Of a DNA stretch of 64,000 nt, positions 35,834-47,075 are shown piece after piece. Below the pieces are notes generated by a model. It was not told the origin of the DNA. It searched no databases and worked only from the letters and a program-made list of their open reading frames with translations. Position 1 is the first letter of the stretch. Each line of letters begins with the position of its first letter. The DNA is taken from NCBI RefSeq assembly GCF_003073045.1, contig NC_037593.1, positions 18,156,725-18,220,724 of the forward strand, written 5' to 3'. This DNA is from Pomacea canaliculata (taxonomy: Eukaryota > Mollusca > Gastropoda > Architaenioglossa > Ampullariidae). The position numbers were made by a program, and so were the translations under genes.

Positions 35834-37160
35834 CACGATGGAATTTCTATTCCAGAATGGCTGAAATCTTGGAGGGAGACCCTTCATTCATCCCACCAGT
35901 GACATCATCACTGGACGGTGTAAAAGGTCAGTGAACTATTTATAACACCAACAAGAAAGTAAAGCATACTTTTAGTATAACCATATTTAGTAAAACATTT
36001 GACAGTTCAAGTATTAATTGTTTAATGTTTCTTTTCCTACAGGTATTTGGTGAGGGTAGTGACAAAAGTCTGTTCTGCCACAAAGAGATGAGTCTAGATA
36101 TGTAAAAAACTCAGTTAGGAACTTTTTGTAAACATGCACTGTTCCAGCAAGAGCAGTTACCATGGGCATACAGGGCAGACATATTTGTGCTTTCCATGCT
36201 CATATATGGGTCATAATTCATTAATACGTATTTTTCGGTAAACACTCTCTCCGAGATCTCCAATACCCAACAATGTGCCACCCCTACAAAGGAGCAAGAG
36301 CAGCAAGAACAGCAAGAACAGCAAGGAATGTCTCAGGAGACTCCTCACCTGTTTGCACGAAACATAAGAGATTAAACAACTAGTCATCAGAGCAGCTTCG
36401 GAGTTTTTTGGGTTTTTTTTTGGAAAAGAACCTGGCAATTCAGGAATAGATGTTGGTGGAGGAGAGAAAAAGTGGAAGGAGGGGGGCAGGTGGAGGAGAG
36501 GAAGAGGGGGCTAGGGTTCGGCGCTGGAGCGGCATGCAGGGCCAGAGGGCGGACTGCCGCCCGTGGACACTTTGAGTGGACATTTGATCTGCCACCCCGC
36601 AGTACGTGCGGGTGGTCTTCTTTGTGTTTGTTATGACTCGCCTGTGCACAGGGCAACTTTTTTTTAACATTTTTTATTCAACTATTTTTGTTTGTTTGAC
36701 TGCTTGCTCTAATATATATTTGTTTATGTGAGTGTTAAAATGTTTTGATACTTGCTTCCTATAAGTGTTATTAATTAATTTGTTTTTTGTTACGTGAATT
36801 TTGTCTTTGTGATTTCTGTGTGGTCTGCGCTCAGCTGCGGTTCGATTGGTACTTCGTGAACCGTCTCTGGCAGAGCGAGAGGGTGGGCGTTCGTTACCAT
36901 CTGGTTTTGAGCAGTTGCGAGCGTGCATCCGGGGACTTCGGGGGGGTGGGGGGGGTGGTGTGGTGGTGGTGGGGTCGTCGTCACACGACACTAACATCCT
37001 CAAAGAGTACATGTCCAGGACGCAAAACGCACATAGTCATGGTCGATGATGACGAAAAATACTCCACCAACAGGATAAGGAAAGAATCGGTCATCACAAT
37101 GATGACACTAAAAATGTCGGAAGGTCCTGAAGCAGCTAGACGGTTGGCGCATCAGTCAGG
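35834..37160. other. Repeat-rich gap without a gene
   Basis: Contains a G-rich run at 36931-36975 (several GGGGG tracts with GGT repeats) that could fold as a G-quadruplex. Long open frames here on the minus strand are proline runs read off the G-rich tract. No real gene seen. Confidence 0.5.
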
Positions 37161-37164
37161 GAAA

Positions 37165-37370
37165 TGTGTTGCCAGCTTGCCCAGTTCGTCGGGCATGTGT
37201 TGAGCCGAGAAATACTAATGCCAGAGGAGGACAAAGTAAATAAGATAAAGAAAGTGCTGGCACCAAGAACTGAAAAAAGATCTGAGAGCTTTTCTGAGAT
37301 TAGAAAGCTACTACAGTAGGTTCACCCCAATTTCGCCAACATTGCCCTGCCATACACTCAGGGCCGACGT
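37165..37370 (+). mobile_element. Fossil fragment of a Ty3/Gypsy-type LTR retrotransposon
   Basis: A short stretch resembling the end of the reverse transcriptase region of Ty3/Gypsy elements. No LTRs, capsid or integrase part could be assigned, so it is an isolated, broken and old remnant. Confidence 0.45.
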
Positions 37371-38509
37371 TTCCGACCCAAGGATCCCAGAACACTGTTG
37401 AAAACCCCCAAAATGTTAATCATTAGATCTCTAGAAAGTAGTTCTGGATATTATTTTCACTCTGGACTTTAAAAATGTCTGTCTAAATCGCACCAGTTAG
37501 TGCACTACTTAATATCAGATAATGGATATGACATTCCATTTTCCTACAATATCAGTGGTTTGCCAATCTTTCAATCCTCGTGTAATCAGTTTTGGCCTAT
37601 TCTTGGGACAGTATGTAGTCCTGTAGAAACTGCTCCTTTTGTAATTGGCTTGTACTGTGTGGAGAGAAAACCAGATGTTAATGTTTTTACAAGACTTTGT
37701 AAGGGATATGAACCAGAGTGATGTCCCTTCGCCTGACTGGCTCGAGAGGACTAGGGCTCTCAGTATTTGTTGTTGTCTGTTAACATGTTGCGAGTTTCAT
37801 TCATATTATTTGTTACATGCTTCTTCGTCTTACTATTCAATTTGATCTGCTTGTCTGCGGACTTATTGGTTCAGCTACGGCCTTCTGTTGTCCCATCGAA
37901 AGCCAGCGTCTTCGTAACGGCTTCTTCTCGCCATTCGTCGGTGAAAAGATTCCTACTGTGTAGATCTGCGCTATAAGATCTGGGAACTGGCCTCCATCTA
38001 CCATTTGCGATTATCGTTGTGATTGTTGATTTGGTGCTCTTAAAAAAAGAAAGAAACAAAACAAAAACACTCTAGTAATCTCTATTTTGTGCTATTCTAT
38101 TCTGAGGAAGCTTACACCAGTTCTTGGCAATTCATAAAGCACCAGATCAAATCATATCTGGAGTAACGTACAGTTTCTTGTGCCATTCGTCGCATGACTT
38201 TGTGGAATAGAGATCTCTACACAAATATTTTCTCCACTTCCATCACTTGCAAATTTGACAGTTTGCCATCTTGAACTGCTTCGTTACATTTTGGATTCAG
38301 GATCAACGTGTATCAGCAGCGTGGACTAAAACCTTCTGATGTCTTGTGAACTGTTGTACACGGCCTTGGTGTTGAGGCGACGCCTCTGCTAGCAATCTGT
38401 GTGCATGCCGGACTCTGGAAGTTTCCATGGCAGTCCAGTCCATTAGACACTCAACTGGTTTGAGAACCGACGTACGCAGCTGCCTCATGTGCTGACGCTG
38501 CCCTCATAG

Positions 38510-38700
38510 CGGCTTCAAATCCCAGCTACCAACACTTTTCTCTATTATAGTTGTGTGCGTGTGTGTGGATTGGGGCCGGGGACTGCATGTGTGCATTTCA
38601 ATGTGTGTGTGTGTGTGTTATACATGCTTGTCAGATTGGTAAAGCGCGTTGAGCCTACTTGGGAATAGCGCCATGTAAACATCTAATATTATTTTTTTAT
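38510..38700. repeat. SINE tail with GT microsatellite
   Basis: A (GT)n run is followed by TTGTCAGATTGGTAAAGCGC and GTTGAGCCTACTTGGGAATA, then a T-rich end. The GTAAAGCGC..TTGAGCC wording is typical of invertebrate SINE 3' tails. The 5' head was not found. Confidence 0.4.
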
Positions 38701-39239
38701 TTTTTATTTTGTCTTTGCTGCGCAATGAGCATTCTTTTGAATGGATACCTGTGCATTATAAATAAACATCATCATCATATGACAGAATTGCAGAAGGCCA
38801 GTGCAACTAGAAGGTATCCCTCAGTGTGTACAGATTAATTTGCCTTGTTTTATCTATGATGCACCTGCTTGTGCGTTTATAAGGGAAGGTTTGCTTGGAA
38901 GGGGGCGCGACTCTCGTTGATCCGACCCTGTTGAGAGAGCTCCCACTTTTTGTTTGCTTTCTCCCATTTGGAGCTTTTTTTTCTGCATAGCAACTTGTGG
39001 TGTAGGACTGTAAGGATAGATGGTTTTGCTCTGTGTACATTTTGGGAGTCCTGTGTGCTGCTCCTTGCTGCTTCAACGAGTTTCACATTTTCCACGCTAG
39101 ATCACGCCGAACATCATGGCTGACAACTGCCACTTTTCACGCTAGTATTTGATTTCTCTTCAACCCAGAGTTTGCGTCCCACCACCTGATTTCCCAAGCA
39201 TCGACTGGACCGAGCACATCAGGACACCCAGCGGTGAGG

Positions 39240-39785
39240 AAAGTGATCACACCAGAACCTACACGGGAAGGAAGACAACGAAGAAAAAGTGAGGATCTAG
39301 AGGAGGGATCAGTCGTCTCCTGCTGCCGCTGATTTCCTTAACCAACGCCCGCTCCATTGATAACAAAATGACAGAACTCGCTACGCTGGTTAAATGCGAC
39401 CGCGAATATCGCTGTAGCAGACTAATTTGTGTTACAGAGACATGGCTAAGTAGCAACAAAACGGACGTCCACCTCGAGGGTTTCACTACGATTAGGCATG
39501 ACAGGAATAACGAAGATACTGAAAAAATAAAGGCGGAGGGCTGTGCATATTCATAAACAACAACTGGGCCTTGGAGTTCACGACACGTGAAACAACTAGT
39601 ACTGTGTCAAATGAAATCCTGACTGTCGTTTCGGCCGTTTTACTTGCCACGTGAATTTGGACAAGTGACGATCATTTTGGTGTACGTTCCCGGACCTGAC
39701 AGCAAGGATGCCGCCGCTCAGATAGCAGCCAGCTACAACAAGGCCTTACATAGATCCACTGACCAGGCTGTATTTATAGGGGTTT
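39240..39785 (+). mobile_element. CR1/L2-like LINE, endonuclease fragment
   Basis: Reads as an endonuclease N-terminus: SLTNARSIDNKMTEL, then VTETWLSSNKTDVHLEGF, then after a frame change FGQVTIILVYVPGP and TDQAVFIG. It stops abruptly at about 39785, where sequence of the CACTA-like transposase begins. The rest of the LINE is not seen downstream. Frame changes show it is dead. Confidence 0.6.
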
Positions 39786-39799
39786 TCTTTGGAGCTCCC

Positions 39800-41110
39800 A
39801 AAGAAGAAAAATGTTTATGTCTCTTGCGACCATAGACAATAAAGATGTCTTGTATCTTGTAAAGCAAGTGAAAGGTCATTCTGGCTATTATGGTTGTGAT
39901 GAGTGTGTACAAAAAGGATTTTGGATGGAAAGGCTGTTTACCCTAAGCTTGGCTGCCCCCTACGAACTGATGCACAATTTGATGAAATGTGCTTTTCAAA
40001 TCACAAAACTGGAGAATCTCCTCTCAGAACTCTTTCTGTAGGAATGGTTTCACAGTTTCCATTAGATTACATGCATTTAGTGTGTCTTGGCGTTATGAGA
40101 AGGTTGCTGTGGTTCTGGACAAAAAGTCCTGTCAGTGCAGGGATTAGGCTTTCTTCGCATGCTGTTCAGCAGATTTCTTGCAGCCTTCTTAATTTCAGAA
40201 CATACATCCCTCGTGAATTTGCAAGAAAGTGTAGATCCTTGCTTGAACTTGACCGTTGGAAAGCAACAGAATTTCGACAGTTCCTTCTTTTTACTGGTAT
40301 AGTAGCGTTAAAAGGCCAGGTTTCTTTTAGGCAGTATAATCATTTTCTTCTCTTATTTATTGCTATTTTTTGTCTTGCAAGTCCTGAGCTGTGTGTGCTC
40401 TATGCAGATTATTCTAATAACCTTTTATGTTTATTTATACAAGAAGCAGAGCGTTTGTATGGTAGGGGATTTTTGGTGTATAATGTACATAGTTTGTCAC
40501 ATATTGCTGATGATGTTAAGAGATTTGGTCCTTTGGATTCTTACTCCGCATTTCCCTTTGAGAACTATTTAGGCCAGCTTAAACGACTTGTTCGAACACC
40601 AAACTGTCCACTGCAGCAGAATATCTGAAAAAGTGCAAATGGGCCTTTCCCTTAGACAGCATAAGGATTCTGTTCCCAGTGGTGAACCAAAAAAAACTCA
40701 TAGAGATGGCCCATTGACAGCTGATTGTGACTGGAAGTGTCAATTCAGACAAATTACCTTTAATGGTCTCTTTTTTTCTACAACAGATGGTAATAACTGT
40801 ATAATGGTCAATAATTTATTTTACTTAATTAGAAATATTCTCTCTTTAGAAAGTTCAGACATAATGCTAGTTCTTGAGCGTTTTAGGAAAACATCAGACT
40901 TTTTCCAAGTTGGTGATACTGTTGAGAACACCTTTTGTTCATCCAGTAAGTGCATTTTTTAAATTCATAAATAATTCTTGGGGGAGAAAAAAATTTATGA
41001 AGTGTGTGAGCATTAATGGTCAAAATGACTGCTATGCCATGATGTACGTGCTGCAGGAGATACTTGGATTGTTTGAACAGTATAACATGTCATTACACCA
41101 CAGATAGTGG
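39800..41110 (+). mobile_element. CACTA/TNP2-like DNA transposon, transposase remnant
   Basis: 39811-40041 (VKQVKGHSGYYGCDECVQKG) and 39903-40628 (LDYMHLVCLGVMRRLLWFW, YIPREFARKCRSL, RWKATEFRQFLLFTG, YNVHSLSHIADDVKRFGPLD, FPFENYLGQLKRLVR) match the conserved middle of animal transposases I assign to the Transposase_21/TNP2 group. A search should confirm the group. The frame changes once near 39930 and again after 40626; the C-terminal tail runs on in other frames to about 41100. The N-terminal catalytic part is missing, so the element is truncated. Confidence 0.6.
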
Positions 41111-41342
41111 AGCTTTGGTTATGGTGCTGCACTATAAAAGTGCATTATTGTTAACGGGAAATTTATGATGGTTTTTGATCTTGATTTGTGACATCTAATT
41201 GGCTACTTTTTAATATTACAAAGATAACTACCAAAAGGCTAGCCAAATCTGCGAGAGACTGAAAGAAATGTCGGAGGTGGAGAGTGACGACACAAATACT
41301 CCTACTACATCGAAAAGGACACGGATAACTCCGATTAGATTT

Positions 41343-41925
41343 CGGTCTGTTTTAATTTTCTCTACCATATGTTTTAGGGATCTTTTTGTGGACATCCTGT
41401 GTGTCACCTTCCTGGTAAAATAGTATATTTGCAGTGATAAACAAAGTTTTTCCAATAACAATAAAATGTTCTTTTAAAAAATAAAGGTTTTAAACAACAT
41501 ATCAACAGTTTCTAGTTTTAAATTTACTGGGCTGAATATGTTTATGCAAATTTATTAATTTGACACAGGGATGCAGAACTTACAGACAGTGAAGGAGAGA
41601 ATGGTTGCAAGGAATCGCCACGTCATGACCATTCAGCTAAGCAGCAGTGTCCACCACCATTGCCCTGTTCTTTGACAAATACTTCTACAGCACCAAAAAG
41701 GCTAACTCCAGTTAGATTTCGGTCTGTTTTCATTTTCTCTACCATATGCTTTAGGGATCTTTTTGTGGACATCCTGTAAGGACACAAGGCTGTGTAAGCT
41801 TCCTGGTAAAATAGTGTATTTGCAGTGATAAAGTTTTTCCAATAACAATAAAATGTTCTTTTAAAAAATAAAGGTTTTAAGCCACATATCAACAGCTTCT
41901 CGTTTTAAATTTACTGGGCTGAATT
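41343..41925 (+). repeat. Direct repeat of about 190-210 bp downstream of the transposase
   Basis: 41343-41534 and 41717-41925 share CGGTCTGTTTT..ATTTTC, GGGATCTTTTTGTGGACATC, TTCCTGGTAAAATAGT and TCTTTTAAAAAATAAAGG, with few differences. The short stretch before each also encodes similar words (KRTRITPIRFR and KRLTPVRFR), so the unit includes a coding scrap. Each copy carries its own AATAAA. Confidence 0.7.
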
Positions 41926-44435
41926 AATATCCAATTTTTTTTAGCCATGTTTTCTGCTTCTGGGTCATTCCTCACCCTAATAAGCTCTCTAGACACAAAA
42001 ACATAAAGCTAATTAAAAAAAGAAAGGTATGTGTCTTTACCTGTTTCTAATCCTTCATATATCTGACCAGTGCAAAAGATGAAAGATGACACCAGACTGT
42101 GAAACATCTCTGTTCAGTCCTTTCTGTGTTTGGTACGTTGTGTTCCTGTGGTGCCACAATGTGCCCGTGATGTGAAATCATAGGGGTTGAGATTGTTTAC
42201 ACTGCTGCCTGAAAATTAGGACAATCTATTTTGGCAAAACCTAATGAGAATTTAGTTCGTTGATTTTATGCAGTTATTACTATATCATGGCAAGAGGCAG
42301 TCATATTCTAGTTAAAAAAAAAAAAAAAAACGAGCCATCCCAAGTAATAGATAAAGCAATAAACCAACCAAATAAACAACATTCAAAAATAAAAAAAAAA
42401 ATAAAAAAAAATAACATGCAGGGAAAGTAGTGTGTTAAAAAGACCAGTATTAAAATAGACTGGTTGTTGAGGTTTTATTCCATAACAACAGAGGTTATAT
42501 CCTGGTGAGAGATAGTGAAAAAATAGACTTCCAGTTGATTCTGTTTGCTTAGGTTTTACATTGCAAGCAACTAATGTTCTATCATGTAGGGGCGTTTCCC
42601 AATTTTTTTTTCGATGGACGAACATTTCGATTCAGTGCTCCGACTTGATGTCTCTACGATGAGGCCGGACATTCAGAAGTTGGTTTCGGGTAAACAACTT
42701 CAAATATCCCACTAATTACTACATAATTAATGGTAAGTACAACTTGTTTCTAATAAAAAATGGTATCTGCTCTATTTTTTTTTCTTTTTTGCATTTTTGC
42801 GGTGAAGTGGCCCGCGACACGGCTGTCCGCAATGGATATGGCCCGCGACACGGCTGTCCGAGATGAATATGGCCCGCAGGCCGAAAAAGGTTGGGCATCA
42901 CTGAGTTAATTGAAAGTGAAGATAGATAGTTGATATAAATTAGACAGCGGTGAGAAAGAAAGAAGTCCGGAGAAAGTATACACTATAATAATTAAGAAGC
43001 TGCAAGATAACGTCGTCAACACAATCCGTCCATCGGATAATGGAAACATAATGTTATTGTATCGCTGTTCACATTATAATCTTTTCGCGGCTCGACGCAG
43101 ACGTTCAACTGATCGATTTTTCTGGAAAATGAAGTCGTCCACAATGACTATGACGTAGGACTCTTCGCTACAATATGGCAGATTACTAGATTTTGTTTTA
43201 TAAGATTCTGTATACATTGTATATAAATCCTGTGAGAGGAAAAATCAGAGTTAGCGCGAGAGAGAGAGAGAAAGATTAACAATCGTTAGGCGTATGTGTG
43301 GCCTTTTGTGTAATTGCTACTTGCATGGAAGGGACAAGAGTCACAATTTTAGACTTACTCGACAAGAAGCCATGTTTGACTAAGGTCGACCGTTACAGAC
43401 GGAGTTAATAGCGGTTAATTTAAAGGACGCCAAAATAAAAACAGTTGAAAGAAACTCTTATCTATGTTCCAATTAAAAATAATACGTTTGGTGGATGTAA
43501 TATAGACACCAACAAAAACTGCAAGGCAGCATAATCGGTCATAGATTTTCTGTAAGCTCTAGCTTTCACCACCAATGTAAATATAGTTAACTAAATGAAT
43601 CGCTGTTAAAGAGAGGTAATTGTCAACTTACTTTACATGGTACTTGTGGAAATGGTCGGTGCTGTAGAATTTTCAACTATAGTTGAGAGGCGGACGATTT
43701 GCGATTACAAATTAAAGTAATCAGTAACATAGACAGGTTTCTCTTTTAGAACTATTTAAAATTTTTTTTGCGTTTTCCATGTCGAGCTATTAGCATATGA
43801 TTCCGCAAGAGAGTTTCCCTCGTTCAGGAAAGATTCAATGATGTTTCACATCCTGCACAACTTACACAATGTTTGTTTTTCGAAACTTTCAACTGTCAAT
43901 ATTTGTGGGTTTTTTTTTTTCCATGAGTCAATAATCCAGAAATGAACTATGGTGGTATTTTGAATTCAAAATGGCAGACAAACGTCCGGAAAACCACCGC
44001 CAACCTTTGTGGTCACGTGACTAGAATGGTAACGAGGCAGCTAATCGTCTGCGCTTCGCACCTATAGGTACTTATAAGTAGATCCAGACTTTGAAACGAC
44101 TTGCAGCTATATATGTCTCTTACCCTCAACTTTCTGTAGCAGACACAGTTTGAACCAAATCACATCGCCAGATTCTTGTCGCAAAAACAAAATGAAACTT
44201 CAGCCTTAATCCAGCTTCAGCCGGTGGTTTCGCATCTAGCATTTGCTAGATCAGCCTTGGACTGGGAACCGCAAGTGCAAATCGCTACATCCTCATCCAA
44301 ATCACATCTTTACCTCAACAGTTCTAACTTTCTACAGTGAGCATTGTTTTAAACTTCCTTTGAAATCTTTCCGGAGAAATGGCGCGTAGCCGACACAGTT
44401 CATGCGGGTCGCTCAGTGCGCGTGTGGAAGGGATG
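41926..44435. other. Repeat-derived, gene-free stretch
   Basis: Holds poly(A)-rich low complexity at 42314-42415, a hAT-like remnant at 42587-42903 and otherwise AT-rich sequence. No gene was recognised. Confidence 0.5.
42587..42903. mobile_element. Possible hAT-type non-autonomous remnant
   Basis: Left end TAGGGGCGTTTCCCAA and right end AAAGGTTGGGCATCACTG are imperfect inverted repeats. The interior has a 31-bp tandem duplication of a GGCCCGCGACACGGCTGTCC-type unit at about 42809-42870. GGCCCGC...AGGTTGGGC wording occurs at the ends of some hAT-derived repeats. No target duplication found. Confidence 0.4.
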
Positions 44436-44443
44436 GGTGTGGG

Positions 44444-47067
44444 CAGGGATGGGCAAGCTACTTTTAATTTGTAGCCGGCTACGCTACAGCTACTTTTTTT
44501 CAAAACGTAGCCAGCTACACTACAGCTACAATTTTCCAAAACGTAGCCAGCTACTTTGGGCTACTTTTAAAATGTAGCCAGCTTCTTTTGGCTTCTTTTG
44601 GCTACTTTAAAAGCGTGATGTTATAACAAGTTAGCTGTAGCCAGCTGGCTGTAGCAACATACACAAACATCAAGCATACACACAAAACACTATTACTTGC
44701 TAACACAAGAACTGGTTTTTATATACATTGACCTTTATTCTGATCTGAGACCACCAAAAACTCCATATTAACAACAAAATGCAAAGGTATAAAACAAACT
44801 TTTGACTTAGTGCTGATAATTTGTGAATACTGTTAAAACAAATCTACATGCTTTCAGTCCTCCATGGAATTGAACTTGACCAGAACTTTGGCCTCGAAGT
44901 TGCCGTCTGTCCCCCTAGTGCGCAGCTTTGTCATGATAAGTCCTGCCAGACTGAACTATCTCTCAACCGCAGCACTGCTTGGCAAGACGGTGTTGGTGCG
45001 CAGATAGAGTTGTTTGATCGTGGGCTATTCGTCCAGTTCATTGACATTCTGCGACAATCCAGACATCAGGAAGGTAGTTGTCTCAGGGGTGCCGGTAACT
45101 TCTTCATAAATGATGAAGTCTGCCTGTTCGTCTGTGCACTTGATTGGGGATTGGACTGGCGTGTCCATCAATGCTGCCTCTGCAGTCAAGAGGGATCTGC
45201 ATTTCTCACGCAGGGTTTGGTCCCCAGTCCACATCAACTTGCACCTGAAACAATAATATGCACAATAATTAATGCTTTGTTTAATTTCGTTAAATTTTTT
45301 TTCTTATTGTTGTTTTTTAATTAATTTTATAAAATGTACTGGTTTTTATGTACTTATTTTGATTTGTAGGCAAGTTTCAAAAGACCAGTGACAGTGAATA
45401 TTATGTTTTGTTTTTTTAATCAACACCCCCCTCCTCCCACCTTCCGTCAAAAGTTTATTTTTTAATTTATTTACGGATATTTGTATAGCGCTTATTCTCG
45501 TGTAATCTGAGCTCTAAGCGCTTCACATTCTTCTCATTCTCAAAAGAACAGTGACAGAGAGTAGCTTATAAATGAAGAAAAAATACACTGAAATAACGAA
45601 AACTCTCCCTCACCTTGGGTTCGACACAGTTGTAAGCAGGGTGTCTTGGTCCTTATAGGCATCAGCAAATCTGGTCTCCAACCCATTCAGGACAGCAGTA
45701 CCTATGGGACCACAGATTTCTAGCTTGGACTTCTGTTGCTCGATGCGGATCTTGAGGGTGTTGAGCTGAGGCAGGAGGTGTCCCAAGCCCACGCACTTCT
45801 CGCCCTGCAAGTAGTCGAGGCACATGAAATTTGAGTTCTGTGACCAAGAACAAAAGATATTAATTGTGGATACATCACCCTACTTAAAATAAAACTAGTA
45901 AAACAAACAAAAAAGGAAGAAAAAAAAATAGTAAAACTTACCTCCAACATTTGGTTCGCCGTTTTCCTGCTCATTAACTGCGTTTCCTGGCCAGTGAGTC
46001 TGGACACGAACTTTGAAAACTTCTCGTTCTCCAGTATGAAGAAGGACAGGTTGCATTCCAACAGGTAATCAAGGACGGCGGAATTGACGTCTGCTTTGCT
46101 GACGGTACTCTTGTGTTCCACTTTGAAGAGCTTCGAGACAGAGGGTTGGTCGTCGTCTTCCCTTTTCCGCTTTCGTGACGTTTCCAAGTCTTGAGTCAAC
46201 TGCCTGGCAAGCAGTGGATGTTTCCTCTAAAATAAACACATGAAAATGAAACAAAATTTTAGAAGTCCATTCACAATCACAGCAAGTTTCTACCAAGCTA
46301 ATTGTCATATTAAATTACTAGCATTAAATATAAAATCCTTCAAGCCACCATACTGTTCAAACGTCCTCCATGCTCTTTTCATACAAACAAACCAAAACAC
46401 ACACACACACTTTATGACAAAGACTAAATAGATAGTACACAAACGGTAAAGACAGCAGTTTGATCAGTCGTCGCCCCAGCGGTAATCACGTTGATGCAAC
46501 CCCTTACCTTTCCACAATCTTTACAACATGTACACTCCTCTATTCCAAAAGCAGACAAGCAAGAACATGAAGAATGAAGATCGATGAAAATCTCAACGAA
46601 CTTACCTGCAAGTGCGTTCTCAAATTAAACGCCGACGTCTTGTTCGTTGAGTACTTCGTGCTGCCGCACCCATTCTTGCATTTGAAAGTATACCCACTCT
46701 CTTTTGCTTCACAAAATGTAAAGAATTTCAAGTAAGGCTCGAAATTGATCGTCCATCTTCGTTTTCCAAATCGCTCCCGCCACATGGACGACACAGTACT
46801 TGCGGTTACTGAGCGCGCGAGACACGTGGGTGTCTGGCTGTCAACACACCGAGCAGTGAGAGCAGTGGCTGTCGTCGTCTTGCTGACACGCTGTCGACGA
46901 ATGGTCGTGAAAGTAGCCAACATGTAGCCAAGCTACAGCTACTTTCTAAAATGTAGCTACGGCTACAAGCTACTTTTTTTAAATTTGTAGCCGGCTAAGC
47001 TACAAGCTACAAAATTTGTAGCCGGCTACAGTAGCTGTAGCTAGGCTACAGCTACTCCCCATCCCTG
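44444..47067 (-). mobile_element. Full-length hAT DNA transposon, copy 1
   Basis: Ends CAGGGATGGGCAAGC and CTCCCCATCCCTG are flanked by a perfect 8-bp target duplication GGTGTGGG (44436-44443 and 47068-47075), the hAT hallmark. The transposase is on the minus strand. 46923-46607 has a BED-like zinc finger (FKCKNGCGSTKYSTNKT and LRTHL). Further blocks lie at 46227-45951 and 45830-45612. 45240-44850 has the hAT C-terminal dimerisation region (NTVLPSSAAVERQFSLAGLI). Blocks are bounded by GTAAGT and TTTTAG signals, so the gene may be spliced. A TAG interrupts the last block after NVNELDE. Many GTAGCCGGCTAC-like subterminal repeats lie at both ends. Confidence 0.88.
45455..45540. repeat. Dispersed repeat nested in hAT copy 1
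   Basis: TGTATAGCGCTTATTCTCGT, then GAGCTCTAAGCGCTTCACAT is an inverted-repeat-containing motif of a type I associate with mollusc dispersed repeats. It sits in a probable intron of the transposase and is absent from copy 2. Confidence 0.4.
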
Positions 47068-47075
47068 GGTGTGGG

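Noticed and set aside
36674-37012. Proline-rich minus-strand open frame
   Set aside because: Read-through of the G-rich low-complexity tract; no other support.
44848-45324. Open frame of 158 codons on the plus strand
   Set aside because: It is the antisense of the hAT transposase C-terminal block; the minus strand carries the conserved dimerisation motif.
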